A program made the position numbers and the translations under genes. The notes beneath the pieces were generated by a model that did not search any database, was not told the DNA's origin, and saw only the letters and a program-made list of their open reading frames with translations. Shown here piece after piece: positions 1 through 6,370 of a stretch of DNA of 16,226 bases. Location: contig JAFSFN010000072.1 in assembly GCA_017435185.1 (NCBI GenBank), positions 1 to 16,226 of the forward strand. Reading direction: 5' to 3'. The stretch is from Clostridia bacterium. GTDB lineage: Bacteria; Bacillota; Clostridia; Christensenellales; CAG-138. Every line of letters begins with the position of its first letter. Position 1 is the first letter of the stretch.

Positions 1-1
1 A

Positions 2-502
2 GTTTCTGTGATAGTCGGCGTGGTGCTCACACTTCCCATAAGCAGTGCCGCCTTATGCGTCATGCTGGGATTGAGTGGTCTTGCAGCAGGTGCGGCGACG
101 GCGGGTTGCTGTGCGCAGATGGTTGGATTTGCCGTTATGAGCTTCAAAGAAAACAGATGGGGAGGCTTGCTTGCTCAGGGGTTGGGTACTTCAATGCTTC
201 AGATGGGTAATATAGTTAAAAATCCGAGGATATGGATACCGCCTACACTGGCTGCAACTGTAACGGGCCCGATATCTACAATGGTTTTCGGCCTTGAATC
301 GAATGCTGTCGGTGCAGGCATGGGCACTTGTGGTCTTGTTGGACCGATAGGCATAATATCCACAATGGAGCCCAATCTTAATATGTGGCTCGGTGTGATT
401 TTAGTTTGTTTCGTTCTTCCGGCCATACTTACATGCTTATTTGCATGGCCTTTGCGCAGATGGGGCTGGATAAAGGAGAATGACCTCAAGCTCTCACTGT
501 AA
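2..502 (+). CDS. PTS EIIC-type membrane transporter (3' part)
   Basis: This is the C-terminal part of an integral membrane protein that resembles the PTS_EIIC_2 family, the membrane-embedded sugar permease unit of phosphotransferase systems. The frame is open to the left edge of the window, so the true start lies outside; an internal GTG at base 8 is not taken as the start. About 166 residues are visible. They are rich in Gly and Ala and show several hydrophobic segments. Glycine-rich loops with GAGMGTCGLVGPIG-like character and a WIPPTLAATVTGP stretch are typical of this family. The protein ends with a short charged tail after WPLRRWGWIKEN. No IIA or IIB domain is visible, so the substrate cannot be told. 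The gene is followed 22 bp later by a strong terminator, which makes it the last gene of its transcript. The family call rests on overall pattern and is moderately sure. Confidence 0.7.
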   Translation, partial: VSVIVGVVLTLPISSAALCVMLGLSGLAAGAATAGCCAQMVGFAVMSFKENRWGGLLAQGLGTSMLQMGNIVKNPRIWIPPTLAATVTGPISTMVFGLESNAVGAGMGTCGLVGPIGIISTMEPNLNMWLGVILVCFVLPAILTCLFAWPLRRWGWIKENDLKLSL

Positions 503-524
503 TTGTAATATTAAAAGTGTAGTT

Positions 525-559
525 AAAAGGTGCTGTCGCAGATGTGACAGCACCTTTTT
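525..559 (+). terminator. Rho-independent terminator of the PTS-type gene
   Basis: A perfect 13-bp stem (525-537 with 546-558, core GGTGCTGTC/GACAGCACC) with an 8-nt loop ends in a run of five T. It lies just downstream of the transporter stop codon and separates that gene from spo0A. Confidence 0.9.
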
Positions 560-802
560 GTTCCAAACAAAAATTAAAATTTTTCAGCAAAAGATACAAA
601 AAAACAAGGCGTTTAGGCGTTCAAAAACTTTACAAAAAATTCTTATATGACAATATTTGCATAACAAACTGTAAAAAACGACAAAAGACTATGTTTTACC
701 GCTCTACCGATGCGAAAAATGCAGTGATACAATCAAGGCATACAATGTGTTGGCAAATTATCCCATTTTAATTTACCAAGCTACAAATGAGGAGGAAAAG
801 AA
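560..802 (+). other. Noncoding leader region upstream of spo0A
   Basis: About 240 AT-rich bases lie between the upstream terminator and spo0A. A possible sigma-A -10 element (TACAAT, 728-733) sits about 70 bp before the start codon, but its -35 region (around 705-710) is poor. A partial Spo0A-box match on the - strand (TTTGTCG, 679-685) could allow autoregulation, but only the first half of the consensus fits. A strong AGGAGG at 790-795 fixes the spo0A start. No stable RNA structure was seen. Confidence 0.4.
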
Positions 803-1609
803 ATGGCAAAGTATCGTATTCTTTTGGCAGATGGCAATCAGGGCTTCCAGTCTGCCGTGAGGGACTATTTGATGATGCAACAGCAAATAGTGCAGGTGGA
901 CACGGTAAGTGACGGACAGGCGGCACTCGATGCAATGAAAGCATCACATTATGATGTGTTGATAACGGAACTCATAATGCCGGTGCTTGACGGATTTGAG
1001 CTTTTGGAGCAGATAAACGGCGGAATAATCGAAAATCCGCCCTCGGTCATGGTTGCAAGCGCACTGAGACATGAGGATATGGTGCGTCAGGCGTGCGCTT
1101 TGGGCGCAAAATATTTTATGATGAAGCCTGTTGAACCTGAGACCATATATAAAAGAATGCTCGACACTCTTGAAAATACATATGCAAATCGTCCGCAGGT
1201 GTGTACAATGAGTGCTCCGCCCAAAACTCTTGATGAAAAGATAACTGCCGTGTTCTTGGTTATCGGAATACCTGCCCACATAAAAGGGTATCATTATTTG
1301 CGAGAGGCAATAAGAATGGTCTACTTTGAGCCCGAACTTATAAATAAGATAACAAAGGAATTATACCCCGGCATAGCAAAGCGCTTCCAGACATCGGCTT
1401 CAAAGGTCGAAAGAGCTATAAGACATTCTATCGAGGTAGCGTGGACCCGCGGAAAGATAGAGAACATAAATCAGCTTTTCGGCTACAATATATACGGTAA
1501 AAATGATAAACCGACAAACGGTGAATTCATAGCGCTTGTTGCCGATAAACTCATAATCGATGACGGCAGGGATAAGGAATCAAAGAGCGAAATCAAAAAT
1601 GTAATTTGA
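803..1609 (+). CDS. spo0A: Stage 0 sporulation protein A, master sporulation regulator, with altered phosphorylation site
   Basis: Spo0A is the response regulator that commits Firmicutes to sporulation and binds DNA at 0A boxes when its receiver is phosphorylated. The 268-residue length is normal. Residues 1-125 form a receiver domain. Residues from about 145 to 255 form the Spo0A DNA-binding domain, with near-identical landmarks (PAHIKGYHYLREAI, SKVERAIRHSIEVAW, KPTNGEFIALVADKL). The receiver is unusual. Aligned without gaps to the B. subtilis protein, the phosphoacceptor Asp56 is Glu56 (codon GAA, 968-970), and the second acidic-pocket residue Asp11 is Gly11. Asp10, the switch Ser/Thr (Ser in VASALRHED) and the conserved Lys in FMMKPVE remain. 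The start is set by AGGAGG eight bases upstream of ATG. The gene is monocistronic with its own terminator. Identity is firm; whether this receiver can be phosphorylated is doubtful (inference). Confidence 0.96.
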   Translation: MAKYRILLADGNQGFQSAVRDYLMMQQQIVQVDTVSDGQAALDAMKASHYDVLITELIMPVLDGFELLEQINGGIIENPPSVMVASALRHEDMVRQACALGAKYFMMKPVEPETIYKRMLDTLENTYANRPQVCTMSAPPKTLDEKITAVFLVIGIPAHIKGYHYLREAIRMVYFEPELINKITKELYPGIAKRFQTSASKVERAIRHSIEVAWTRGKIENINQLFGYNIYGKNDKPTNGEFIALVADKLIIDDGRDKESKSEIKNVI

Positions 1610-1672
1610 TAAAACAAATCCTGCAAATGCGAAAAAACACTTGCAAAATAAACAGGGAGATAAAATTACAAG

Positions 1673-1697
1673 CCGCACATGCTGATGTGCGGTTTTT
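1673..1697 (+). terminator. Rho-independent terminator of spo0A
   Basis: A perfect 8-bp stem CCGCACAT/ATGTGCGG (1673-1680 with 1685-1692) with a 4-nt loop is followed by five T, about 60 bp after the spo0A stop codon. Confidence 0.88.
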
Positions 1698-1707
1698 ATT
1701 ATTTAGC

Positions 1708-1815
1708 TGTGAATAAACTTTTAACAATGGCGGATTATCAACACCGGAAATCCCGATAAACACTAATTTTGGTGGATAACCATGTGGATAATGTGGATAA
1801 CTTTTGGGTGAATAA
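1708..1815. promoter_or_regulatory. Cluster of DnaA-box-like 9-mers between spo0A and the sipL-like gene
   Basis: Two perfect DnaA boxes (TGTGGATAA, the complement of TTATCCACA) abut each other at 1783-1791 and 1792-1800. GGTGGATAA (one mismatch) lies at 1771-1779. Weaker copies are TGTGAATAA at 1708-1716 (one mismatch), TTATCAACA at 1735-1743 (one mismatch, opposite orientation) and GGTGAATAA at 1807-1815 (two mismatches). An AT-rich stretch (about 1816-1850) follows. Clusters of this kind bind the replication initiator DnaA, either at oriC or at secondary sites that titrate DnaA or control genes. No dnaA, dnaN, rpmH or parAB gene is in view, so a secondary cluster is more likely than oriC, but neither is proven. 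Confidence 0.6.
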
Positions 1816-1987
1816 GCTAATAATTTATAAGTTTGACACTAAAATAACAAATCGAGCTTCCGTAAAAAATGGATTTTTGCTCTGATATTTTCTTATAACA
1901 CAGAATTAGCGTTGCAGGAACAATGCTCAAAACTTGCAAAATCATATTTTTGAAAACCGCATAATAAGTATATACATATCCCGAATC
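1816..1987. other. AT-rich intergenic stretch upstream of the sipL-like gene
   Basis: This is the rest of a gap of nearly 400 bases without a gene. It should contain the promoter of the sipL-like gene. A mother-cell sigma-E promoter would be expected for such a gene. TCATATT at 1942-1948 and CATAATAA at 1960-1967 vaguely resemble its -35 and -10 elements, but the spacing (11 bp) is too short to call it. No ORF or RNA structure was seen. Confidence 0.3.
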
Positions 1988-2002
1988 AGGAGGCTGTGAA
2001 AT

Positions 2003-3484
2003 ATGGAATTATTTTTTAATGAGCAAAAAGTGAAGAAGGTTCAGGGGCATACGGTGACACAAGCCCTTGTAGAGGGAGAGATCCCGTTCCCGGAGGGTAC
2101 AGAGATACGAAAACTGCTTGACTGCATGGGTGAAGTGGAGACTGAAAGCGTTAATGTAAGTGAAGGTACCGTCAGTATCAGCGGCAGGATAAAGTTGGAT
2201 TTTATATGCGAGGATACAGAGGGAGAGATGCTGTCGTTCACGTCATGGGCAGGGCTTGAGCATGAGATAAGTATCGATGGTGCGGAAAAAGGCATGGAAG
2301 CAGAAATAAGTATAAGCCTGCAGAGCCTTGATACACGCCTGAAAGAAGGCGTTATAGTACTGACAGCTGTTGTGGATATAGACTGCAAGGTGGTTGCCGG
2401 TGAAGCACTCAAAACGATGTACAAAATAGATGCGGTCGAAGATACCCAGTTTAAGACCGAGGTTTTTACTTGCTTCGATACTTTTAAGATTGGAGGTGGG
2501 CTTTTCAGAATACGAGATGAAATAAATGCATTGAATATTTCAAGTGTTATATACGCTTCAGGAAATGTTGTTTTCAATGATATAAAAACTGAAGGTATAG
2601 AGGCTTTAATTACAGGCAATCTGCTTGTAGACCTCTTATATCTTGATAAGAACGGAGAATACAGATCGGACTTGTATACACTTCCATTCAATGAAACACT
2701 TGAAACTGAGGGAAATTACAGCAATATATCATGTAACGGTAAAGTCGAAAAAATAAATGTACGAGTGATAGGCGAAGAATTTGATCTGGCAGCGGTGGAA
2801 ACGCAGGTGAGGATAGAGGCGTTTGCCTGCCAGGAAAACAGGGTATCGTTGCCTGTTGACGCATATTCGCCGTCGTGTGCATTTGAATGTGAAAAGGAAA
2901 ATGTAAGGCTTCTCTTAAATTATCCCAACAGCGTGTTTAACGATACCTTTACAGAAATCGTGAACATTCCCGAGGGAATGGCTGAAGCGGCAAGAGTGCT
3001 TTGGTGCAGTGCATCCGCAAGTGTTACAAGTACAAACACTGAAAACGGAATACTCACGGTGGACGGCGTATTATTCCTCCGCAGTGTATATCAATGCGAG
3101 AAAGGAATACTTCATTCTTTCAGTGAAGATATTCCGTTCAGAAGTGAAAACAAAGTATCGGTACCGGACGGTACCGAGGCTGAGGTGAAAGTGCTGAATG
3201 TATGCACTTCATGCAGCGGAAACGGCAAGAGTATTGAGGTAACATTTGATTTGACCTTTTGCGCAAAAATGTACTCAATGACGAAAGCGTCCATTGTGTC
3301 GGGAATAAGAGAATGTGAAGCGCGTGAAGTGCCCCACGGCATAATTGTCTATGCGGCAGGAGAGCACGAAAGTTTGTTTGATATCGGCAAACGCTTTAAT
3401 GTGAGCTGTAACAGACTGCTCGAAACAGACCCTGACATATGCGAGAAGCTCAGAGACGGAAAGAAGATAATATTGTTTGTATAA
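2003..3484 (+). CDS. sipL: SPOCS (DUF3794) and LysM domain protein, SipL-like spore coat morphogenesis factor
   Basis: The 493-residue protein resembles SipL, the clostridial protein that binds SpoIVA through a LysM domain and is needed to localise coat to the forespore (family knowledge). Residues from about 30 to 440 are beta-rich and contain repeated SPOCS/DUF3794-like segments. Landmarks are ISGRIKLDFIC near 59-69, FRIRDEIN near 168-175 and ALITGNLLVDLLYLDKNGEY near 201-220. Residues 448-493 form a C-terminal LysM (IIVYAAGEHESLFDIGKRF, then a short helix and LRDGKKIILF). There is no signal peptide or membrane segment, as expected for a mother-cell cytosolic protein. AGGAGG at 1988-1993, nine bases before ATG, supports the start. 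The gene stands alone between spo0A and a bidirectional terminator. Domain calls are firm. The gene name is by architecture, since other SPOCS-LysM proteins exist. Confidence 0.8.
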   Translation: MELFFNEQKVKKVQGHTVTQALVEGEIPFPEGTEIRKLLDCMGEVETESVNVSEGTVSISGRIKLDFICEDTEGEMLSFTSWAGLEHEISIDGAEKGMEAEISISLQSLDTRLKEGVIVLTAVVDIDCKVVAGEALKTMYKIDAVEDTQFKTEVFTCFDTFKIGGGLFRIRDEINALNISSVIYASGNVVFNDIKTEGIEALITGNLLVDLLYLDKNGEYRSDLYTLPFNETLETEGNYSNISCNGKVEKINVRVIGEEFDLAAVETQVRIEAFACQENRVSLPVDAYSPSCAFECEKENVRLLLNYPNSVFNDTFTEIVNIPEGMAEAARVLWCSASASVTSTNTENGILTVDGVLFLRSVYQCEKGILHSFSEDIPFRSENKVSVPDGTEAEVKVLNVCTSCSGNGKSIEVTFDLTFCAKMYSMTKASIVSGIRECEAREVPHGIIVYAAGEHESLFDIGKRFNVSCNRLLETDPDICEKLRDGKKIILFV

Positions 3485-3487
3485 AAT

Positions 3488-3512
3488 AAAAAAGCGGCAT
3501 CGCCGCTTTTTT
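3488..3512. terminator. Bidirectional terminator shared by the sipL-like gene and leuB
   Basis: An 11-bp stem AAAAAAGCGGC/GCCGCTTTTTT with a 3-nt loop lies between two convergent stop codons. It has A and T tracts on both sides, so it can end the + strand sipL-like transcript and the - strand leu operon. Confidence 0.92.
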
Positions 3513-3519
3513 GTTTGGT

Positions 3520-4596
3520 TTATTTAAGTCTTGCGAGTATTTCGTCGCACATCTGAGCAGTGGAGAGAACTGCTTCGCCTTCGGTGGCGATATCGGCTGT
3601 GCGGCAGCCTTCGTCGAGAGCAAGTTCGACAGCTGTTTCTATTGCTTCCGCTTCAGTGCTGAGATTGAAAGAATATCTGAGCATCATTGCCGCTGTGAGT
3701 ATTGCCGCAATGGGATTTGCTTTGCCCTGATTTGCAATGTCGGGAGCAGAACCGTGAACGGGTTCATACATGCCCAAGGTTGATGAGCCGAGACTTGCGG
3801 ACGGCAAAAGACCTATCGAGCCTGTTATCATGCCGGCTTCGTCCGAAAGAATATCGCCGAACATATTTGTGGTAAGGATAACATCGAACTGATGAGGGTC
3901 TTTTATAAGCTGCATTGAGGCATTATCTACGAACATATAGTCGAGCTTGACTTCAGGATAATCCTTGGCCACTTCGTTGACTATGCTTCTCCAGAAGCGT
4001 GAACTTTCCATTACATTGGCTTTATCAATGCTTGTGACATGCTTGCTGCGCTTCATGGCGGCATCAAATGCCGTGACGGCTATTCTGCGTATTTCTGTTT
4101 CGCTGTAGCACTCAACATCGTAGGCTTCTTCGCCAAGTTCACCCATGCGTCTGCCTCTTTCGCCGAAGTAAATGCCGCCTGTAAGCTCACGCACGATAAG
4201 AATATCAAGACCGTCTCCGATTATGTGGGGCTTAAGGGGACAGGCGTCTTTGAGTGAAGGGTGTATTATTGCAGGACGCAGATTTGCAAAAAGTCCCATT
4301 GCCTTGCGAAGTCCCAAAAGTGCTCTTTCGGGACGCTGGTCACCGGGTACATTGTCCCACTTAGGACCGCCGACGGCGCCGAGAAGAACAGAGTCTGAAG
4401 AGAGGCACTTATCAAGCGTTTCTTGCGGCAGACATTCGCCGACCGCATCTATTGCGGCACCGCCTGCAATCACTTCGCAAAATTCAAATGTATGGTCGTA
4501 TATGCTTCCGATTTTCTCTAAAACACGCTCTGCCTGAGCAGTGACTTCGGGGCCTATTCCGTCACCTGAGACTACAGCGATATTAAATTTTCCCAT
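3520..4596 (-). CDS. leuB: 3-isopropylmalate dehydrogenase
   Basis: LeuB oxidatively decarboxylates 3-isopropylmalate to 2-oxoisocaproate with NAD+, the third step of leucine synthesis, in the cytosol. From the chosen start the protein has 358 residues, normal for the family. Visible motifs are GDGIGPEV (11-18), RPERALLGLRK (88-98), RELTGGIYFG (136-145, with catalytic Tyr143), SIDKANVMESSRFWR (189-203, Lys192), the metal ligands Asp224 (VDNASMQL), Asp248 and Asp252 (NMFGDILSDEA), and the NAD-binding loop EPVHGSAPDIA (278-288). The frame is open 14 codons further upstream (to 4638), but the ATG at 4594-4596 is preferred because AAGGAG lies ten bases before it and family members begin with such a short strand. 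That start overlaps the leuD stop by 14 bp, which suggests translational coupling. It is the last gene of the operon. Confidence 0.96.
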   Translation of the reverse strand: MGKFNIAVVSGDGIGPEVTAQAERVLEKIGSIYDHTFEFCEVIAGGAAIDAVGECLPQETLDKCLSSDSVLLGAVGGPKWDNVPGDQRPERALLGLRKAMGLFANLRPAIIHPSLKDACPLKPHIIGDGLDILIVRELTGGIYFGERGRRMGELGEEAYDVECYSETEIRRIAVTAFDAAMKRSKHVTSIDKANVMESSRFWRSIVNEVAKDYPEVKLDYMFVDNASMQLIKDPHQFDVILTTNMFGDILSDEAGMITGSIGLLPSASLGSSTLGMYEPVHGSAPDIANQGKANPIAAILTAAMMLRYSFNLSTEAEAIETAVELALDEGCRTADIATEGEAVLSTAQMCDEILARLK

Positions 4597-5089
4597 TGTT
4601 ATCCATCTCCTTTTTTGTCTGTGAAATAAGTCCGCCATTGGCGATTATATCCTGAATGAATGGAGGAAAAGGCTGAGAAAAGTATTCTTTGCCGGTTGAA
4701 AGATTGGTTATCTTACCGCTGTCAAAGTCGATGCTGACTTCATCGCCTTTGTTTATTGCATCTGCCGCTTCTTCACATTCCATTATCGGTAAACCAATAT
4801 TTATAGCGTTACGATAAAATATACGAGCGAATGATTTTGCTATAACGCATGATATGCCCGAACATTTAATGGCAAGAGGTGCGTGCTCGCGAGAAGAACC
4901 GCAGCCGAAATTATCGCCTGCCACTATCATGTCGCCTTGTTTTACATTTGACGCAAACTGAGGATCTATGTCTTCCATGCAATGCACTTTAAGCTCATCG
5001 CCTCCGGATACATTCAAGTATCTTGCAGGTATTATAACATCTGTATCGACATTGTTTCCGTATTTATGAACAAATCCCTGAACTTTCAT
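4583..5089 (-). CDS. leuD: 3-isopropylmalate dehydratase small subunit
   Basis: LeuD is the swivelling small subunit of isopropylmalate isomerase. With LeuC it interconverts 2- and 3-isopropylmalate. The 168-residue length matches the short bacterial/archaeal-type small subunit. Near the N-terminus it shows GNNVDTDVIIPARYL (11-25), followed by the substrate-recognition loop and the hallmark NFGCGSSREHAPLAI (60-74), then FARIFYRNAINIGLP. The start ATG follows an AGGAGG-type site, and the gene begins 15 bp after the leuC stop. Its 3' end overlaps leuB. Nothing is missing. Confidence 0.96.
   Translation of the reverse strand: MKVQGFVHKYGNNVDTDVIIPARYLNVSGGDELKVHCMEDIDPQFASNVKQGDMIVAGDNFGCGSSREHAPLAIKCSGISCVIAKSFARIFYRNAINIGLPIMECEEAADAINKGDEVSIDFDSGKITNLSTGKEYFSQPFPPFIQDIIANGGLISQTKKEMDNNGKI
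4607..4612 (-). promoter_or_regulatory. Ribosome-binding site deciding the leuB start
   Basis: AAGGAG on the - strand, inside the end of leuD, lies ten bases before the ATG at 4596. It favours the 358-residue LeuB over the reading frame that begins 14 codons earlier. Confidence 0.75.
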
Positions 5090-5104
5090 TATATTACATC
5101 CTCC

Positions 5105-6370
5105 TTACAACTTGCTGGGGTCGTACAGTGTACCCATTACGGCCGATGCGGCGGCAACGGCAGGGCTTGCAAGATATACTTCGCTCTTTACATGACCCAT
5201 GCGGCCCACGAAATTGCGGTTGGTTGTTGAAACACAGCGTTCACCCTCGGCCAAGATGCCCATATGACCGCCCAGACATGGACCGCAGGTCGGCGTCGAA
5301 AAAGCCGCACCTGCTTCTATGAATATCTTCGTGTAGCCTTTTTCCATGCATTCAAGGAATATTTCCTGTGTTGCCGGGATGATTATCGTGCGTACTCCCT
5401 TTTTAACTTTTCTGCCTTTGAGTATTTCAGCAGCTATGCGCATATCGCTTATTCTGCCGTTTGTGCATGAGCCTATTACCACTTGGTCTATGGCAATATT
5501 CAGGTCCATTGCCTCGTCTATGGTCTTGGCGTTTTCGGGAAGATGAGGAAAGGCTACCGTGGGCTTTACGGATGAAAGGTCGATGTTGTATTCTTCGTCA
5601 TACTCTGCATCTTCATCGGCTTCGTATACCTTAAACGGTTTGTCAGTGCGGGAACGCACATATTCGACTGTCTTTTCGTCAACAGGGAATATGCCGTTCT
5701 TTGCGCCTGCTTCTATCGCCATGTTCGCTATTGTGAAACGGTCGTCCATAGAAAGAGAAGCAACACCATCTCCACAGAATTCCATGGATTTATAAAGCGC
5801 ACCGCTAACGCCTATCATTCCGATTATATGCAATATAACATCTTTGCCTGAAACAAATGGAGGAAGTGTGCCCGTGAGTGTGAATTTAATTGCGGAAGGA
5901 ACTTTGAACCAGGCTTCGCCTGTTACCATGCCGACAGCCATATCGGTACTGCCTATACCTGTTGAGAAAGCACCGAGTGCGCCGTATGTGCAGGTGTGTG
6001 AGTCGGCGCCTATCATTGCATCGCCGGGCACCACAAGCCCTTTTTCGGGTATGAGTGCGTGCTCTATTCCGACTTCACCAACATCAAAGAAGTTTTTTAT
6101 GTTGTAATCCGAAGCGAAATTACGGCATTTTTTGCACTGCTCTGCTGCCTTTACATCTTTGTTGGGGGTAAAGTGGTCTAAAACGACATAGACCTTATCT
6201 GTGTCAAAAACTTTGTCGGCGCCTGTCTTTTTCAATTCATCAATTGCAACGGCGGTGGTTATGTCATTGCCCATTACCGCATCAAGGCGGCACTTAATGA
6301 GCTGTCCTGCCTTAACTGATTCGAGTGAAGCGTGTGCGGCAAGTATTTTCTGTGTCATTGTCATGCTCAT
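5105..6370 (-). CDS. leuC: 3-isopropylmalate dehydratase large subunit
   Basis: LeuC is the iron-sulfur, aconitase-type subunit of isopropylmalate isomerase. The 421-residue length fits the compact LeuC type that pairs with a short LeuD, rather than the roughly 470-residue E. coli type. The three [4Fe-4S] cysteines are visible: Cys302 in IGSCTNGR, and Cys362 and Cys365 in TPTCGPCLGG. Other family landmarks are DHFTPNKD (65-72), IGADSHTCTYGALGAF (120-135) and NRNFVGRMG (384-392). The first ATG overlaps the leuA stop as ATGA (4 bp), with a GGAGG site ahead of it inside the leuA 3' end, so translation is probably coupled. Further ATG codons at residues 3 and 5 are possible alternative starts. 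Confidence 0.96.
   Translation of the reverse strand: MSMTMTQKILAAHASLESVKAGQLIKCRLDAVMGNDITTAVAIDELKKTGADKVFDTDKVYVVLDHFTPNKDVKAAEQCKKCRNFASDYNIKNFFDVGEVGIEHALIPEKGLVVPGDAMIGADSHTCTYGALGAFSTGIGSTDMAVGMVTGEAWFKVPSAIKFTLTGTLPPFVSGKDVILHIIGMIGVSGALYKSMEFCGDGVASLSMDDRFTIANMAIEAGAKNGIFPVDEKTVEYVRSRTDKPFKVYEADEDAEYDEEYNIDLSSVKPTVAFPHLPENAKTIDEAMDLNIAIDQVVIGSCTNGRISDMRIAAEILKGRKVKKGVRTIIIPATQEIFLECMEKGYTKIFIEAGAAFSTPTCGPCLGGHMGILAEGERCVSTTNRNFVGRMGHVKSEVYLASPAVAAASAVMGTLYDPSKL

Noticed and set aside
679..686. Possible Spo0A box upstream of spo0A (autoregulation)
   Set aside because: TTTGTCG on the - strand matches the first half, but the following bases are TTT instead of AAA. It is too weak to call in AT-rich DNA.
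544..771. 75-codon open frame starting inside the terminator after the PTS-type gene
   Set aside because: It begins within the terminator loop, has no ribosome-binding site, is Lys/Arg-rich as expected from AT-rich noncoding DNA and resembles no family I know.
1708..1850. Chromosomal replication origin (oriC)
   Set aside because: The box density and AT-rich flank fit, but no dnaA, dnaN, rpmH, gidA or parAB is in view and strand bias cannot be read from 16 kb. It was kept as a DnaA-box cluster only.
1942..1967. Sigma-E promoter for the sipL-like gene
   Set aside because: The elements match only partly and the spacing of 11 bp is shorter than the usual 13-15.
4597..4638. Longer LeuB with 14 more N-terminal residues
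   Set aside because: The extra stretch is translated from the leuD coding region in another frame, lacks family similarity, and the downstream ATG has its own AAGGAG site.
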